From Lateolabrax maculatus (taxonomy: Eukaryota; Chordata; Actinopteri; Acropomatiformes; Lateolabracidae), in the NCBI GenBank assembly GCA_031216445.1, contig CM062219.1, positions 9,954,501 through 10,018,500 of the forward strand: a stretch of 64,000 nt of DNA, read 5' to 3'. The notes under the pieces are model-generated. The model was not told the origin of the DNA. It ran no database searches and saw only the letters and a program-made list of their open reading frames with translations. The translations under genes were made by a program, and so were the position numbers. Shown here in pieces: positions 12,681 through 29,100 of the stretch (its first letter is position 1; every line of letters starts with the position of its first letter).

Positions 12681-15600
12681 CACCGCCACCCCAACCTCTC
12701 TTTCCTCTAAAGATACACTCACTCCTTTAACATCTCACTCACATCTCTCTTTTTTGTAGGCAGAGTGGTGGTCTCGGCACCAAGCCTTTAGCCTCAAATC
12801 AGTTTTATGGCTGGCGCTGTGCAGACATTAGGCTAACTCCATTAGCCTCTCTGAAGGAGATGGCCTGAGGGGATACTGAGGGGCCAAGATGGGACCGGGT
12901 AGGGGTGTGCATGTGTGTGTGTGTGTGTCTGTGTGCATGGTGAAAGGGTGAAGGGGTAACATTGTCTTACAGAGTCTTTTGGCATCTCCTTAAAGGTCAC
13001 TGTCTGCTGGTCCGAGGAGGCAAAAGCCCACTGGAGCAAGAACATAAACAAGAAAGAGAAGTGGGCAGAAAATGGATTAATGAACAAATGTAATTAGGAG
13101 AAAGGGAGGATGGAGAGAGTGGGAGAGAGGACTCTGTCTCCACTTAGTATCGTGGCTCCTGCAGGCGCTTAAGTGCTAACATGACAAACAGATGTGGCCA
13201 TGGCTGGCCAGACATAGGGCTGTACACTCATACACACACATAATCGTACAATTACACTTACACATACACAAATACACATACTGTCTTTCTTTTCCTAGGT
13301 CTATTTCATGCACAAAATGAAGAAAAATATGATTTGGCTTATGTCATTTCAAATTATTTATGACTAGGATAGATAGATAGGCATACTTGGCAAAACTTAA
13401 ACAAGCACCAGCCAAACAGCGCAACCAGATCAGAGCTTAGTTGATAACGCCACAACTGCTTCAGTATGTACAGTAGATAACACACATTCTTATGGACCAT
13501 TAGACATCATTATGGATAGCTTAAGGAACTATGTTGCCCTTGCTTACTACACAGCTTGTTTTCTATTTCCGCAAAATAACAATATGCAAATACAAAACAA
13601 GGGTCTAATTTCTGTGAGCTTAAAGTTGCTAAAAGTTAGAACTTTTCAAAGTACAAGAAAACTTTCTGAACATTTCTGAAAGGACAGTCACAAATAGATT
13701 TAGAAACATACACCAGAACCTATGACCTTATGTTTTCTAGCCTTTGATCTGTCACGTCTGTCCAATGATAAGAGCTCTGTGTTCTTTACTCAGCTGTTCA
13801 CCAGTTGTAACTTACGTGTCTCTGTGAAGTCACCTTTTCTAGATGTATGCATTAAACTGCTGTTAGTATGTGTCTAAGAGCATAACTGCTTCAGGGACTC
13901 TATTATTTTGCTTCACTTGACATTGAATCAGAAGTACGTTTTCTCACAGCTTTCACAGCAATTTTTACATTAAATATTTGTGTTAATGGCTGCATCAATT
14001 GATTTAAAGCTGTATAACTTCCATCTGTTTACTTTACATTGTTATTGCTACAGGAAAATGAAACCTTATACTTTCTTTTCCAGGTTTTAATCAGCATCTA
14101 CAGTCACCATTAACTACTGCAATTGACTAAATCAATACCTTCCCAGAAAGCATACAAATCAGCACAAGATAAAGTAATCAGCTCTGTTTTCAGTTGTCTG
14201 CCGTCAGTTACAGTTAACCATAAACACAAGCAGACTTTTTTGAGAGACAGCATCATATCTTACAATAATTAAAAAAATGAAATATTGTTAATAGGTTTCA
14301 GGCAATATAATTCAACGGGAATCACTGGTTGAAATGTTTGAGATACACACAAAAAATGACTTCAACATTTGTAATGCAACCCAGTATTCTCCGGGTTATG
14401 CACATTTCTTCCCTCACTTCCTTGTCAATAGGCACACTGGGCAAACTAATGTTAGCCAGACTAGGGTCGCGAATCGCTGAATACATTTTCTTTTTTTTCC
14501 TCTTCTTTTCTGGGGGTACACAAAACTACACAATAAATTCAGCAATGAAGAAGGGAAACAGTACTTGCATTTTGAAGTTGGTTTAACCTTGCAGTGACAC
14601 CTATTGCAGATGCTTTGAAATGGTTGAGAGGAATAGTTTCCGCATGGTGGGATCTGCAATTAGGCGGCACATCTGCACCAGCAGCAGCACCCCAGCATCC
14701 CCTCAACCTCCAAATCTAGCATGCTCAAGGCTTGGTGTTGGTTGACAGCCAACACATACAGTTCCTACTGCATAACAGGGAATCATTTTATGAGATGAAT
14801 TTCAACTGGGCAATTATAGGGATTTCAACTGAATATTTCAAGAGTGCCATGCATTCAACTTTCAAATCAATAGGAAAAGGGAAAAATCGAGGAAGCAAGA
14901 GAGACATGGATACAAATCACAGACCTGGAGGAGCACAGAGTTGAGAGAGAGAAGAAGAGACAAAGAAGGATAAACAGAGAGGACGATGAAAGAAGGTTGG
15001 GGGGGATAGTGACAGCCATGAGACAGAAATTTACAACCAGATCATCAATTAACCACTCCAATCACAATGGATCAAGCCATTAAATGTGCATTTCTTCTAA
15101 ACGACCTCCTGACTGACAACAACTGCAGATCATGAGCTTGTATTGATGGCTGTTGGAACACTGTGCAGTCCCAAAGTCTGAGAAGTTCACTGTTTGTCAG
15201 TTAATTCAGCACATGCGGTCAGGAACAAAACAAATGTCTGCCCTCTCAACTTACATACGTCTCATTAAATGCAATCCAGTTATTTTAAGCTACAAGAGTA
15301 ATGTCTTGTGCTCTCAAGTTGGCATGTTTACCTTGCTCTCGTTTTTCTTGTGCTGAATAAGCACAGAATGTGACCATTAAATATATTGCTGATGGAGAGA
15401 CAAGGGGAGGGAAACATCAATATTAAAGTGAACTGGAGTTACTGCCGACTGTGTTACGTGATAGGCTATCCCTGGGTGACGTCATCTCCAGGTTAGATAA
15501 AAAATAGGCGATGAAGTTACACTCATAAAGTTTAAGTTATGAATGTAAGCATGTGATTACCTATGTTTCTGTGACTTATCAATGTTTATTTGAATATTAG

Positions 15601-16778
15601 AATCAACTAATGTTCTCTGAGATAAAATGTTTGAGTTTATTTTTCAACATATGCTTATCTCCCTAAATCTATTCTAAATTGGTATTCACTTCCGCACTAT
15701 CATTGAAATTAGCCTCTGTTATGAAAAAAAAACATGTGAGACAAAAGTACCGTAGGACATGACATATACTCCATAAAACCCTACTTTCAGCACCTCTGAA
15801 ATTAGACCTAAAGTCCCCCCAGAGGGGCTATTAGACGATAAATTCCTGCCATTAACCAGGTTCTGCCCTCGACTTGCTCACGACTGACGTACCAAACTCT
15901 TTGAAGTCCCTCGCCAAAACAACACCAGCACCACTTCCTCTCCCCTAGAAAGACAAAATGTGAGTTGCTTCTCTTAGGACACCAGCAAAGAGCAGGAGAA
16001 GGTTTAGGGGAGGAAAGGGAACCCACAACATCCAAAATAAGCCAGATGTTTGCATCCCATGATAACATGTGGAGACTTGCGCTTGCCGTGAGCCTGCTTT
16101 AATGAAGGTAGAGATCCATCTGGGGGGTGGGGGGGCTGATAAGAAAGGGGATGCTGTGCGATAGGCCGTGGCACATACAGACTCTCACCCGGTCACATGT
16201 GCTAGCAATAAGTTAGCCTCGCTGCCACTCTGGTCAGACAAACAGATGGAGCTGGGCTGAGGCTATTGTTGAGACGGGAATATTTCCCATTTCAGCAACC
16301 AAAAGAAAAAGAAGAAAAATCCTGAGGAAAGAATCATAAGCTGCTCTACTGAAATGCTGCTAAATGCTGTAGCACTTTTTTTATACTGATAAAACTAACA
16401 GATATTAAACATGCAGACATTGTTATAGGTTGATCCAAAAATGTTTTAGCTGGTAATGTGACAACTTTTTTTTTATGTTTTACTGACTAAAACATAGTTT
16501 TAGTTATGACTAAAAACTTGAAAATAGCCTATATACTGTTGCTCTGAGGACATCTGATACTTTCAGTTAAGAAAAAAAAGCACTGCACTTTGAACCAGAT
16601 GATTACAATAAATCTTTTTGAAACTAGACTAAAGTCTAAAAATAATTAATGATATTGTATAATAAGTGAATTTTCCCATTCCTGTGGCACAATTAGAATT
16701 AGATTACATTAAATAAAATGGGCATCACTTTTAAATAAAAACTTCCAATACAGTAGAATAAAAAAAAATTACATTTTA

Positions 16779-16810
<32 letters not shown>
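16779..16810. repeat. (AAT)n trinucleotide microsatellite
   Basis: About ten AAT units, uninterrupted, next to an A-rich stretch. Confidence 0.9.
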
Positions 16811-16811
<1 letters not shown>

Positions 16812-18585
16812 GTACACTAGTTAATTTATCCTAATGTGATTCAGACATACATTTCATGGTCACTGTGTACCATCACTAGTATGTAGTATAACTATAATTT
16901 TTGTCTGGTGGAGCACTTCAGTGATGGGTACTTATAGGTTAATATTTACATACTTAGATATCTTTAGAAAATACTTCCTATTAAATCACAATCCTACTTT
17001 TTATGGACAATAATTATGCTAATCTAAAATGAATTATACTATTTGACCAAAAAGCGTGCCATCTCAGCAACGGAAGTATTCCACTTACCCAAAAGAGTTT
17101 GTATCACTTCAGAAAAATATTGTTTTAATTTTTAGTATACTATTAATAGAATCCGCCCTCTCTGTATTGTCACATCATGATGTTATTTATATTATAAATA
17201 AGTAAATTAACAAATATTTAGCCACAAATTAAAGAACATTTTCCATTTTATGTATGCATTGTAACCATTATTTGCAAACAAACTAATATTAGGTGCCTTA
17301 ACTGACTTTCTGGCTGGCATGAATAAACTAAATAGCTAAATAAACTGACTATCTTCTTTGTTAGATTTGTTCATAAAATTTCAACGGGATTTCTGAATAG
17401 TTCAACTCACAGAGCTGTTAAGAAGGGGATTACTAAACAGTGGTATTACATCGGCTGTAAGAGTTTGTGTGTTTGGCTGTATGTTTTGATTAGAAGTGCA
17501 TTTGGGAGACACTTTAGAGTAATTGGGGATCAGTATACAGAAGTTACAGTATACATTGTAGTGTGACTCACATCTCCGTCACGGCAGTATCGCTCCTGGG
17601 CATTCTGCAAAGCATGCAGAATATATCAAAGCTCTCCACATATTGAACTGAAAAGTGAAATATGTCAACAGTGAAGAAATAACTGTTCGTAGATATTAGC
17701 ATTTCAAAAAGAGAGAAGAAAGAACCGTACGATAAGCAAAGGAGTGAAGAGAGGAAGGGGGGAGAAAGTGAGGGTGAATGGAAATGTAAAGATTGCATGG
17801 AATGCTCTTGCGTGAACTGTAAGTGAACCCCTAAACCCCAATCTCCACCTGACAAAATCTGTTGCCCTGACACACAACCACAAAGAGCTTGCAGCCAGCA
17901 TGCAGGAATGCCACGTTAAGATCACAATTACCTCTCTGTAGGCTTTAAAAATAAATGTTTCCATCCCCAGAGAATCTGCGGAAATATTATACAATTGAGA
18001 ATCTTTAGGCACTCGATATTTTATCATCCTGCTTTCTATGATTGTTTTGGGGAAAAGAGGGAGTTTATTTGCAATCAGGATACCTAAAACACACGCTTAG
18101 GTCTCATAAGGGAAGTGCGATTGGGTTGTGCTTATTCTGGAGAACAACAAGGGGATAAAAATATCACTCAAGAACAAAGGCATAAAAGTTATTCTTTTGG
18201 GATATATTTTTTTCATTCTTAGTTTGAACCTTATGACCCAGACACACAGCAAAGAAATATCCACTGTTGTAACATTTTGTGACGGTCTAAAAACATCAAG
18301 TTTAACACCTCTGTGGTGTATGACCACATTGTTGGCTCTCTGATCTCTCCCGTTGCTGTCATCAGTGACACACATCACATTAAAACTGTGACTGAACTGA
18401 GGTAATGATAACCACAGTTGCATGGTTAGAATGGTATTTAAGCAGCCTAATGCCCTGTTTGTTTTCCTATGTGCTCTCCCAGTGGTGCTCTCAATCCAGT
18501 GAGAGTGTGTTGAGTGCTGTGATTTGTGTGTTTTTGTCTGTGTGTGTATGTTCAGAGACACTCCCTTCTCCTAAGCTGGGCAGGT

Positions 18586-18590
<5 letters not shown>

Positions 18591-18622
<32 letters not shown>
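18591..18622. repeat. (GT)n microsatellite
   Basis: Sixteen GT units, followed by a pyrimidine-rich (CTCC/TTCC) stretch reaching about 18755. Confidence 0.9.
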
Positions 18623-18623
<1 letters not shown>

Positions 18624-18754
18624 TGTCTCCCTCCCTCCTTCATTCAGTCACTCACTCACTTTCCCTAACTCGCTCTTTTCTTTCTCTTTTTTACTTCCCC
18701 TCTTAATGTCTGCTTGTTTCCTCCTCCTCCTTTCTTCTCCCTCTCTCCTCCCAC

Positions 18755-19080
18755 AGGGGCTGTGTGCATTCCTGCCAGGAGGGGCGGAGGTGTCTGTGAT
18801 CCGGGCTCGATAAGGACCAGGCCTCCCCTCCATGCTACGCTCCCTCGTGTTCACCCTCACCCCCTCCCTGGGAAAATGGGTGCACCCTCCTCCCTGGCAG
18901 GGCACCGGCTCCCCTTTGAGTGTGCTGCCAGCCATGGCAGCAGAGACTTAACATGATTTGTTTGTCTGCTGCTGCGTGTTTGCACCAAACCCTAGCGCCA
19001 ACCCCCATTACTTCTGCCGGAGATCCAGAAGTCTGGTTAGCTGGTACAGATCTGGAGTGAGGCTCCTGGAGGCAGGGGGT
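18755..19080. other. GC-rich non-coding block
   Basis: About 320 bp that is clearly richer in G+C than its surroundings (for example GGAGGGGCGGAGG near 18778 and CCCTCACCCCCTCC near 18854). It is bounded by a polypyrimidine tract on the left and a GT/CA-rich region on the right. Open frames cross it on both strands, but none resembles a known protein. It could be an enhancer or an exon of a non-coding transcript. Confidence 0.25.
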
Positions 19081-19263
19081 GGAGGGTTAAAGGGGTGTTA
19101 AAGAGGGTGAGGTAGGGAAGGTGGGGGGATGTAGGGAGAGATCGGGGTTAAAATGAGTTTGGAATATGATCCACAGGCTGGAAACATTCAACATTTCTTG
19201 AAAACAAGTCTGGCTGCATTGGGCTGGACTAAGCATATATGAGATAACCGGAAAACATGCACA

Positions 19264-19267
<4 letters not shown>

Positions 19268-19339
<72 letters not shown>
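19268..19339. repeat. Long (CA)n microsatellite
   Basis: A perfect CA run of about 72 bp, preceded by a CACGCGCA variant. It is among the longest dinucleotide repeats in the window. Confidence 0.95.
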
Positions 19340-19341
<2 letters not shown>

Positions 19342-20159
19342 GCGTATTCGCAAAAGATTGAGGGTTTTCCCATTCCTACTTTTTTTTCTGGTGTTTTGTA
19401 ATTGGCTTGCTTCCTGGTGCAGTGGCGGACAGCAGGCACAGCAGCGGCTGCCCAGTCGGCCCATTGATCTTTCATCAGCCCATAGAGTTAAAGCTGAAGG
19501 CATGAGGGAGAGGCTGGAGAGGCAGCCCCTCTTTTTATGGCAGCCCGCTGGAGCCTGCCTAAGATTGTTCACTGTTTCCTCAGATTGTTTTTCATTTAGT
19601 CAGGGTGCAGCGCTGTGCCGCTCTGAGGAGGTGAGGTGAAGTGTTGCAGACATTTAGAGGAGCACGTAACAGCTACGGTCTGGGTAGGTGAATACAATGG
19701 TATAGCAGGGCTTGTTTGCTGATAACAATTTAGTTTCTGTGTGTGACAGTGTGTGTTTTGGTTTTTGGCTGCAAGTGTTTTTTCAGTGTATGGGGTGGGT
19801 GACATGTCTGGTATATTTCTCCCTGTTCCAAAACACGGATTAAATGACTTACAGGCCTACGATTAGGGAGGTGTTGATGGCAGTTGATCTGTAGCCTAAT
19901 AAGTGATTACTGTAAGATGTCCATTCAGCTAATCAAGACAGTGTTTCATGGTGTGTAATAAACTAAAGTGAAGGATAGCTGTAATATAAATGTATATTTT
20001 TGAGTGTAGAGTATATTGAAGAAATTAGCTATTCCCTGCCTAAAAGACTGGCAATAAACTCAGATGAAAAACAGCAGCACCACTAATTTAGTGGAGGAGA
20101 TACATTAGACTGTTGCACTTGATAATATTTCTCTATGGACTCCCAGACTATTAATCAAA

Positions 20160-20460
20160 ACCATTTTACATTAGGAAAAAGTAGCAAGAGCTCTTAACGC
20201 AAATCAAATTTCACTTAAGGGGCTAAAATTACCTTCATCAATTTGCATGACAGCCATGGTAGTGGTCAAGACATCCATGTGATATCCAATCAGAGGGTCT
20301 AATCAGTATGTGGGTGTGGTCCATTGTATCCCCAACAGTATTCCATTGATCCGAGCTCCAGCGATGAGCTGCAGCAGTCGTGCAGGCCCTGAACTTGGTC
20401 ATCTAACCGATATGTGATATTAGGATCGTTCTTTGAGGCAGCTCCACGGGGATCTGGTCA
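20160..20460. promoter_or_regulatory. Candidate conserved non-coding element with octamer-like motif
   Basis: Complex, repeat-free sequence. It contains CAATTTGCATGACAG near 20240-20254, in which ATTTGCAT is an exact POU octamer, directly followed by TGACAG, a MEIS/TGIF-type core. TAATCA and CCAATCA words lie nearby. Such adjacency is common in vertebrate developmental enhancers. The motifs are seen; enhancer function is inference. Confidence 0.3.
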
Positions 20461-20484
20461 GAGAGAGAGAGAGAGAGAGAGAGA
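20460..20484. repeat. (GA)n microsatellite
   Basis: About twelve GA units. Confidence 0.9.
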
Positions 20485-20499
20485 AAAACAGACTTCAGA

Positions 20500-23550
<3,051 letters not shown>

Positions 23551-24569
23551 AAGACAGACATGTCCCTGTGCCTGGAAGAGAAAGAGTTTGCCCTTGCAAC
23601 TGAGAAGGGCTTTTGGAGAGTTTCTGTTTTCTGCTGAATGTTTTTCCACGCATTTTCTCTTTATTTTCACACTTGAAACAAAGCTCATTATCTGGCATCA
23701 CACACGGACACATTCTGTATTTTCAGAGTGATTCTCGTCACACTTTAGGTAGCGGGGACTATTTTAACTGTTGTGCTATTTGACTTTACATAGGAAACCG
23801 TCCACAACATGCATGATAGATCCTACTGACGAAAGTGTGACCTGTTGAAGCCTTCAATAACCTGCATGTGTACAACCATCAGGTGATGTGTCACAAGTGT
23901 TGACATTTAGGAGAAAGCACAGACCCTATAGAGAATGCTGGAGGACAGGACTGAAAATCGAGATCTCGAGGCTGATTGCCACGAAAGTGATGCACTAATG
24001 ATGACACTGCTTGCGCTCTAATGTGATAAATTGATATCACCAGGTTGAGAGTTGGGTTTGCGAGCAGACCTGTACACGCTTCTTCAGGGAAATGAGAGAA
24101 ACTAGTGTTTTGAGGATACTTCAACATGTTGTAACACTCATAGCATGTCATCAACAACCCTGTCAGTTATGTGAAAGAACACTGCAACAGGTAAAACAGG
24201 GGTCAAAGGAAGTTGGTAGAATCCATGTGTGTAGGTATAGCTTATTTATGAAGTAGGTGAGGTCATGTAGAGACATTAAATATGCTTGGGCAGGACATAT
24301 TGTTGTAATTTAGCTTTCTAAATTATCAAAGATTAAAGTACATCCTTAGATAAATATCTATAGTCGATTTCCCTTAAACAAGCTGTCCAGTTGCATGTTC
24401 AAAAGCTCTGGAGGGAGGTCTGTGGGGAAATGTGACTCGTCATCTGATAACAAATGTCCCTCAGCAGCCTCCCATGAGTCTCCCAAAGCCGCAGCAATGA
24501 CATCAAACGCTCGTCAGTAGTATTTACATGCCCGGGAAGTGTCCAGAGAAGTGTGCGTAAATGGCTGGG

Positions 24570-24590
24570 AAAAAAAAAAAAAAAAAAAAA
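24570..24590. repeat. Poly-A tract
   Basis: A run of 21 A residues immediately before the CpG-rich patch. It is not preceded by any recognisable retroposon body. Confidence 0.9.
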
Positions 24591-25050
24591 GGATGACCAA
24601 GCAGAGCCGCCCTCGCTGCAGCAACCGGCACGGCTGCAGGACGCGTCTCGCCTTGAGCGCGGAGTTCGTGCGCCAGGCGCCGAGGAGAATAATCTGTTTA
24701 CAGTGTGCGCGTTGATGGTCATTTTTTATGATGTTGTTTAATCCACAGTGGATGAGGGTGGGGGGGGGGGGGGGTGTCTAGCAGAGCTCCAGACAAGCTG
24801 GCTCCAGTGGCCATCTCTGTAGGCTATAGCCTCCTCTATTTGAGCAGAGAGACAGGTGTAAATCTCTCCTGCGATCTTTACTCTGCACTCTCCGCGACAC
24901 TCACCTGAAGGTAAATAAATGGTTTATGGCCAAGTAAATGAACCACCTCGCTGGTCTTGTGGGCTTGTGCACAGAAAGAGAACCCCCCCCCCCCCCGGGG
25001 TAGTTGCCATTGTGTGCACGGAGTTGCACCGACAACACAGCGAACGTATA
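24591..25050. promoter_or_regulatory. Remote CpG-rich patch upstream of tbx3
   Basis: I count about 15 CpGs in the 115 bp from 24605 to 24720 (words such as GACGCGTCTCGCC and GAGCGCGGAG), against a CpG-poor background. A 15-bp G-run (24760-24774) and a C14G4 run (24983-25000) follow. Near 24900-24915 there are splice-donor-like words on both strands: CTGAAG|GTAAAT on + and CTTCAG|GTGAGT on -. This could be a polycomb-type island or the promoter of a non-coding transcript about 10 kb 5' of tbx3. No protein is encoded here. Confidence 0.4.
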
Positions 25051-25520
25051 GTTGTTGTGAATGTTTAAAGCTATGGGAATAAATAAAAGTATTTAATATA
25101 ATTTCTCCGACATCTCAGAAACAATATTAAACCATGCTTAATGAGTAAATCGATTCGGGGTTATTTATAGTAGTAATTTACCTTAAGACCTGTAGAAAAA
25201 GTATTACAAGTGTTTCCTCAAAATGAAAATAGTGGAGTGTGCAGACGTTTACGTTTTAAGGTGTGGTGCATTCAAACGGAGGCTATGTAAAGCTGCAAGG
25301 TATACATTTTAATACAGTCTAATTTATAGTACAATAAAGTTGTCAAAGAAAGTGATTATTATTAATATAAAGTGGCCTACTACCTGGCGGAGGTCTTTGA
25401 ATATTTGTGCGTGTTTACTCAAGCGCGCAATTATTGTAAATGTTTTTTTTTTTTTGATAGCCTACTAAAAGGTTATCTTTATATTCCAGGATCACATTGT
25501 CATGCGGCACGCCAAGCAAA

Positions 25521-25590
25521 GTGTGTGCGCGCGCGTGTGTGTGTGTGCGTGCGTGCGTGCGCGCGCGAGAGTGTGTGTGTATGTGTGTGT
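25521..25590. repeat. Alternating purine-pyrimidine GT/GC tract
   Basis: The 47 bp from 25521 to 25567 strictly alternate purine and pyrimidine and mix GT with GC steps. After a three-base break, a further 20-bp GT/AT alternation follows. Such tracts are classic Z-DNA-forming sequences. A poly-G run follows at about 25614-25621. Confidence 0.85.
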
Positions 25591-25839
25591 TTTGTAGAAA
25601 GAGAGCGAGAGAGGGGGGGGGCATTATACCAAAGTTCTGCAAAGTAGGTCTGTGCCACTCTTGATTAGGGATTGCTCCCAAAAGATGGCTGCAGACATGA
25701 GATAATGAGGTCCTGTGATAACGCGGGTCTCCTTTAAGTTTTTCCCATGAATCGAGACTGTCGCCAGTCCACAAAACGACACTGTGCATTGGCACCACGC
25801 TACTCACTTCTCATTTGTCGAGCACAAAAGCTGATCCAC

Positions 25840-26120
25840 CCCAAATCCGCACTAACAAACCGGGGGCCGGGAGCAAATCATATAATGTTCAATCGTATTC
25901 ACTTCTCCACTAATTAACTGGAATCCCACCTTATTCCTAAATACAGTGACCAATTAAATTGCCATGTATGCCAAAGGTCTCCGGGGCCACAGTCGGTCGC
26001 CAGGAACATTTGTGAAGGTCTGCGGCTTCACTATAGGCAATGGATCTTATTAGGTGGATGACCTCGGCAAGGAGAGGTTACAGACTTTTTCACTGCCCTC
26101 GGTTGGAAAACTAAGATGTT
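25840..26120. promoter_or_regulatory. Candidate conserved non-coding element
   Basis: Repeat-free block of mixed composition. It contains CTAATTAAC and CCAATTAAATTG homeodomain-type cores (near 25910 and 25951) flanked by GC-rich words such as CTCCGGGGCCACAG and GGTCGCCAGG. No coding frame is apparent. It follows the CpG-rich patch, so the two may act as one regulatory domain; this is inference. Confidence 0.3.
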
Positions 26121-29100
26121 TCCTAATCGGATTTTAATTGGTTGGTTGGTGCTTGTGTCCCCTCGGTGTGTGCAGTGGGATGAATGTTTGTTTTTCAGCG
26201 CCGAGCCACAAAAAAAAAAAAAAAAAAAAAGAAAAAAGAAATGGAAAGCATGGGAATAAGCTGATAGATGGAGTGATACAACCTAAATGCACATATAGTA
26301 CACATAAGTACAATTTTATTAACTTTTATAACAAAAAAAAAAATCTATGGTTTCACACAGGAGGTCAAATCAACAGGTGTTAACATCCATAGGAGACTTT
26401 TGCAAATGATTTTGCGCGAGCATTTTTTTAACAACCTCGCACTTCTGCAAACCTTTGGTTGAAATAGCCTCTCTGTTGCACTTTCCAAAGTTACATTCCA
26501 CGGAAATAAAGTTATGAAGGTGGCCGTGACCGCAAATGACCATCTATTCAACACTTACCCCACCAAACGGGCCACAGTCAAAACATTTTCCTGGGCTATT
26601 TGTTGCAACAGTTGCCCATCAGCCTCTTCCGTGCTTATTCGAGGTTACTGTAGAATCCTATAAGTTAAGCCAACCAGGTTCAGCTTACGTTCAAATACTC
26701 CCCCTCATTACCCCAAAAACGTCTTTATGCAAAACATCTGTAGGGACTTCAATAAATGAAAGCACAGCTCCTAACCGCATCCTACTTATTTTGATTTTCA
26801 TGTGGTTTTCGTGTATTGTCTAACTTAGTAAATACGGCCAGTCTCATATTTCAAATGTCACAAGTCTCTGACGACTTGCAATTTGAACATGAAAAAACAG
26901 CAAAGGCAAACAGGTAGTAAAAAAAAAAGAAAAGAAAGACAAAAAGGGGGGGGGGGGGCTCTGAAACTGTCTGACTTGAGTCACATTAAACTCATGATAG
27001 ATGTAAAGAAAGCAAGAAAGCCTTTTTTTTTTATTCCGCGGATATATCCAAATGCAGACTTTAAGATGGTAAACTAGTAGTTTAATGCTAAACCTAATAA
27101 ACTATTAGGTTAACTGGTGTATAGGCGTACACTACGATGGGCTTTTCAATTCATATGCCCCATGCAGCCCAGCAGCACATATGAGTGTGCACCAAGCCAG
27201 ATAAACCTGTTGACGCACAACATCAGTGGCTGCATTATGCAGCACAAAGCAAAGAGACAACTTTATCTGTCCACAGTGCAAAGACATCTTATTTAACAAG
27301 CACTGATGAAATGAGCCTGTTTAAATTCTGAGTGTAGTCCGAGAGAAATGTAGCCTAAGTATCAGCGGGGACGAGGGGTGACCTGAAATGTTTGATTCCA
27401 GATTTGCAAAATCACGCTTTAATTTTGCATTTGACAAAACATTTTCAAAGAAAAAAAAAAATTCTACTCCCCAAAAAATATAAAGCATTGATAAATATGA
27501 ATACATAGGTAAGGCATGAATATATTTTTATTAAATCTTTTTTTATTATTATTATTATTATTATGTAAAGAAATATCTGAGGAAGAAAAACTCCAAAAAC
27601 AACTTGATTCAAGACTCCATAACCAGGGGAGTTTTCCGCAAACATTTACAAGGCATTAAGGCTTCAAGAGTTAACAGGGATCCATCTATCGCACAGGGAA
27701 GCATGTGGGAGATTCAATTGACCGCACTCAACTTTGCCGCCGCTTCAGCTTGCCGCATACACTTCAAATTGTTGTTCTCGCTACTGACAAAACCGTTAAT
27801 TCACCCAGAAACGGGAGGTCAAGTTTCAGCAGGAGCAGGGGGAAAAAGGAAAAAAAAAAAAAAAAGAAGAAGAAGAAGAAGAAGAAGTAGTAGCCTGCAA
27901 GTTACAGGAAGGTTTTTGTCAGACCGCAAAGGTTTTGACACACAAAGAGCCCTGAGCTCTGATAAAATATTCAGCCAGCGTCATAAAACATTTGACACCT
28001 GTTGCTTTTATTTATTGGCGCGCTTGAAAAAAGAAATCAATAGGAGAAGTCTGAGCTTTAACAGGAACTGAGTCAAATGAGTCGTGATATTTCAAAAATT
28101 CAGAAATTCAAAATACTCAGAGTGTCTGAAAACCCTTATTTTCTGTTAATAAAGAACAGGGAGGAATCTGACAACAAATTCGACATTTGGCATTTTGGAG
28201 GAGCCTATTGTTGAAAAAATATAAACCTGTTTACACTCATACTTAAGAGTGCAAAGTAAATACAGGGTTTGCTGTTTATCTGTTTTGTTTTTGTTTTTTA
28301 AATGGATTTTTTTTTTTTTTAATGTGTGGAAGCTTCAATCGATTACTATTTTACATGGAAATTGGAATTTCAGAAAAATCTTTTCCTTGAGGTCTCAAAA
28401 TATTTTGAACTTACTGAAACCATAATTTGCCTCTTGATAAAACGAGTGCACATGTTTTACTACTTCATTAAAAAAGTGACCCATATCATTTTTTGGTGCA
28501 ATTCTTTAGCTGCTGCCTCACCTAAACAGAGTACAACAAACCGTAGTGGGACGAGATGCAGCGAAATCCTCACTGAAAAGGGGGGATTATGAGCTCAGGC
28601 CTGCACACAGCACCTGTAGGGAGTGGCTGGAGAATCCTTCCCAAAATAACCCAGAAAACTCATCCCAGCAGGTCTGCAACAAGGTTGAACAGGAAAAACG
28701 ACAGACCACATGAGACACAAATCCAGCAGGACCTGGCTTACCTTGAGGGGAACTGACACCTAAGTGAGATTTTACAAGGTCATTTTGGGATGGGATACAC
28801 TGCTGTTTATGTAGCATAACGGTGCAGCAAAATTCCTTAACTGCATTTAAAGAGCTCCTTTGAAGCCGCAGTCACAGCTATGATGTGGTATATCTGTGAG
28901 CATAAGCACAATGCCTGAAACCTCCTTATTTCCTATTGAATGTCTATCATAGTACTTACCATGGATTTACTTTTAAGATTGTCATTGCACTTGATCCATT
29001 TAACTCAATCACCGTACTCTGTAACAAAATGTCTGATTGTGGGGCAGAAAGACATAAAAGACATGTATTCAACCGTCCCGTCAGTGGAAATCAGTGCTGG

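Larger units (their letters stand above)
12680..18720. other. Intergenic DNA, mostly AT-rich, no gene seen
   Basis: Six kilobases without a supportable gene. It contains a short (GT)n near 12910-12928, an (AAT)n repeat at 16779-16810 and very AT-rich stretches at 16380-17360. The part at 15780-16080, with mixed composition and several short conserved-looking words, is a weak enhancer candidate. Open frames are short and lack recognisable domains. Confidence 0.5.

Noticed and set aside
18526..18813. Open frames over GT and CT runs on both strands (Cys-Val and Pro/Ser-rich)
   Set aside because: They are products of microsatellite and polypyrimidine tracts, with no domain, no coding bias outside the repeat and frames of similar length on both strands.
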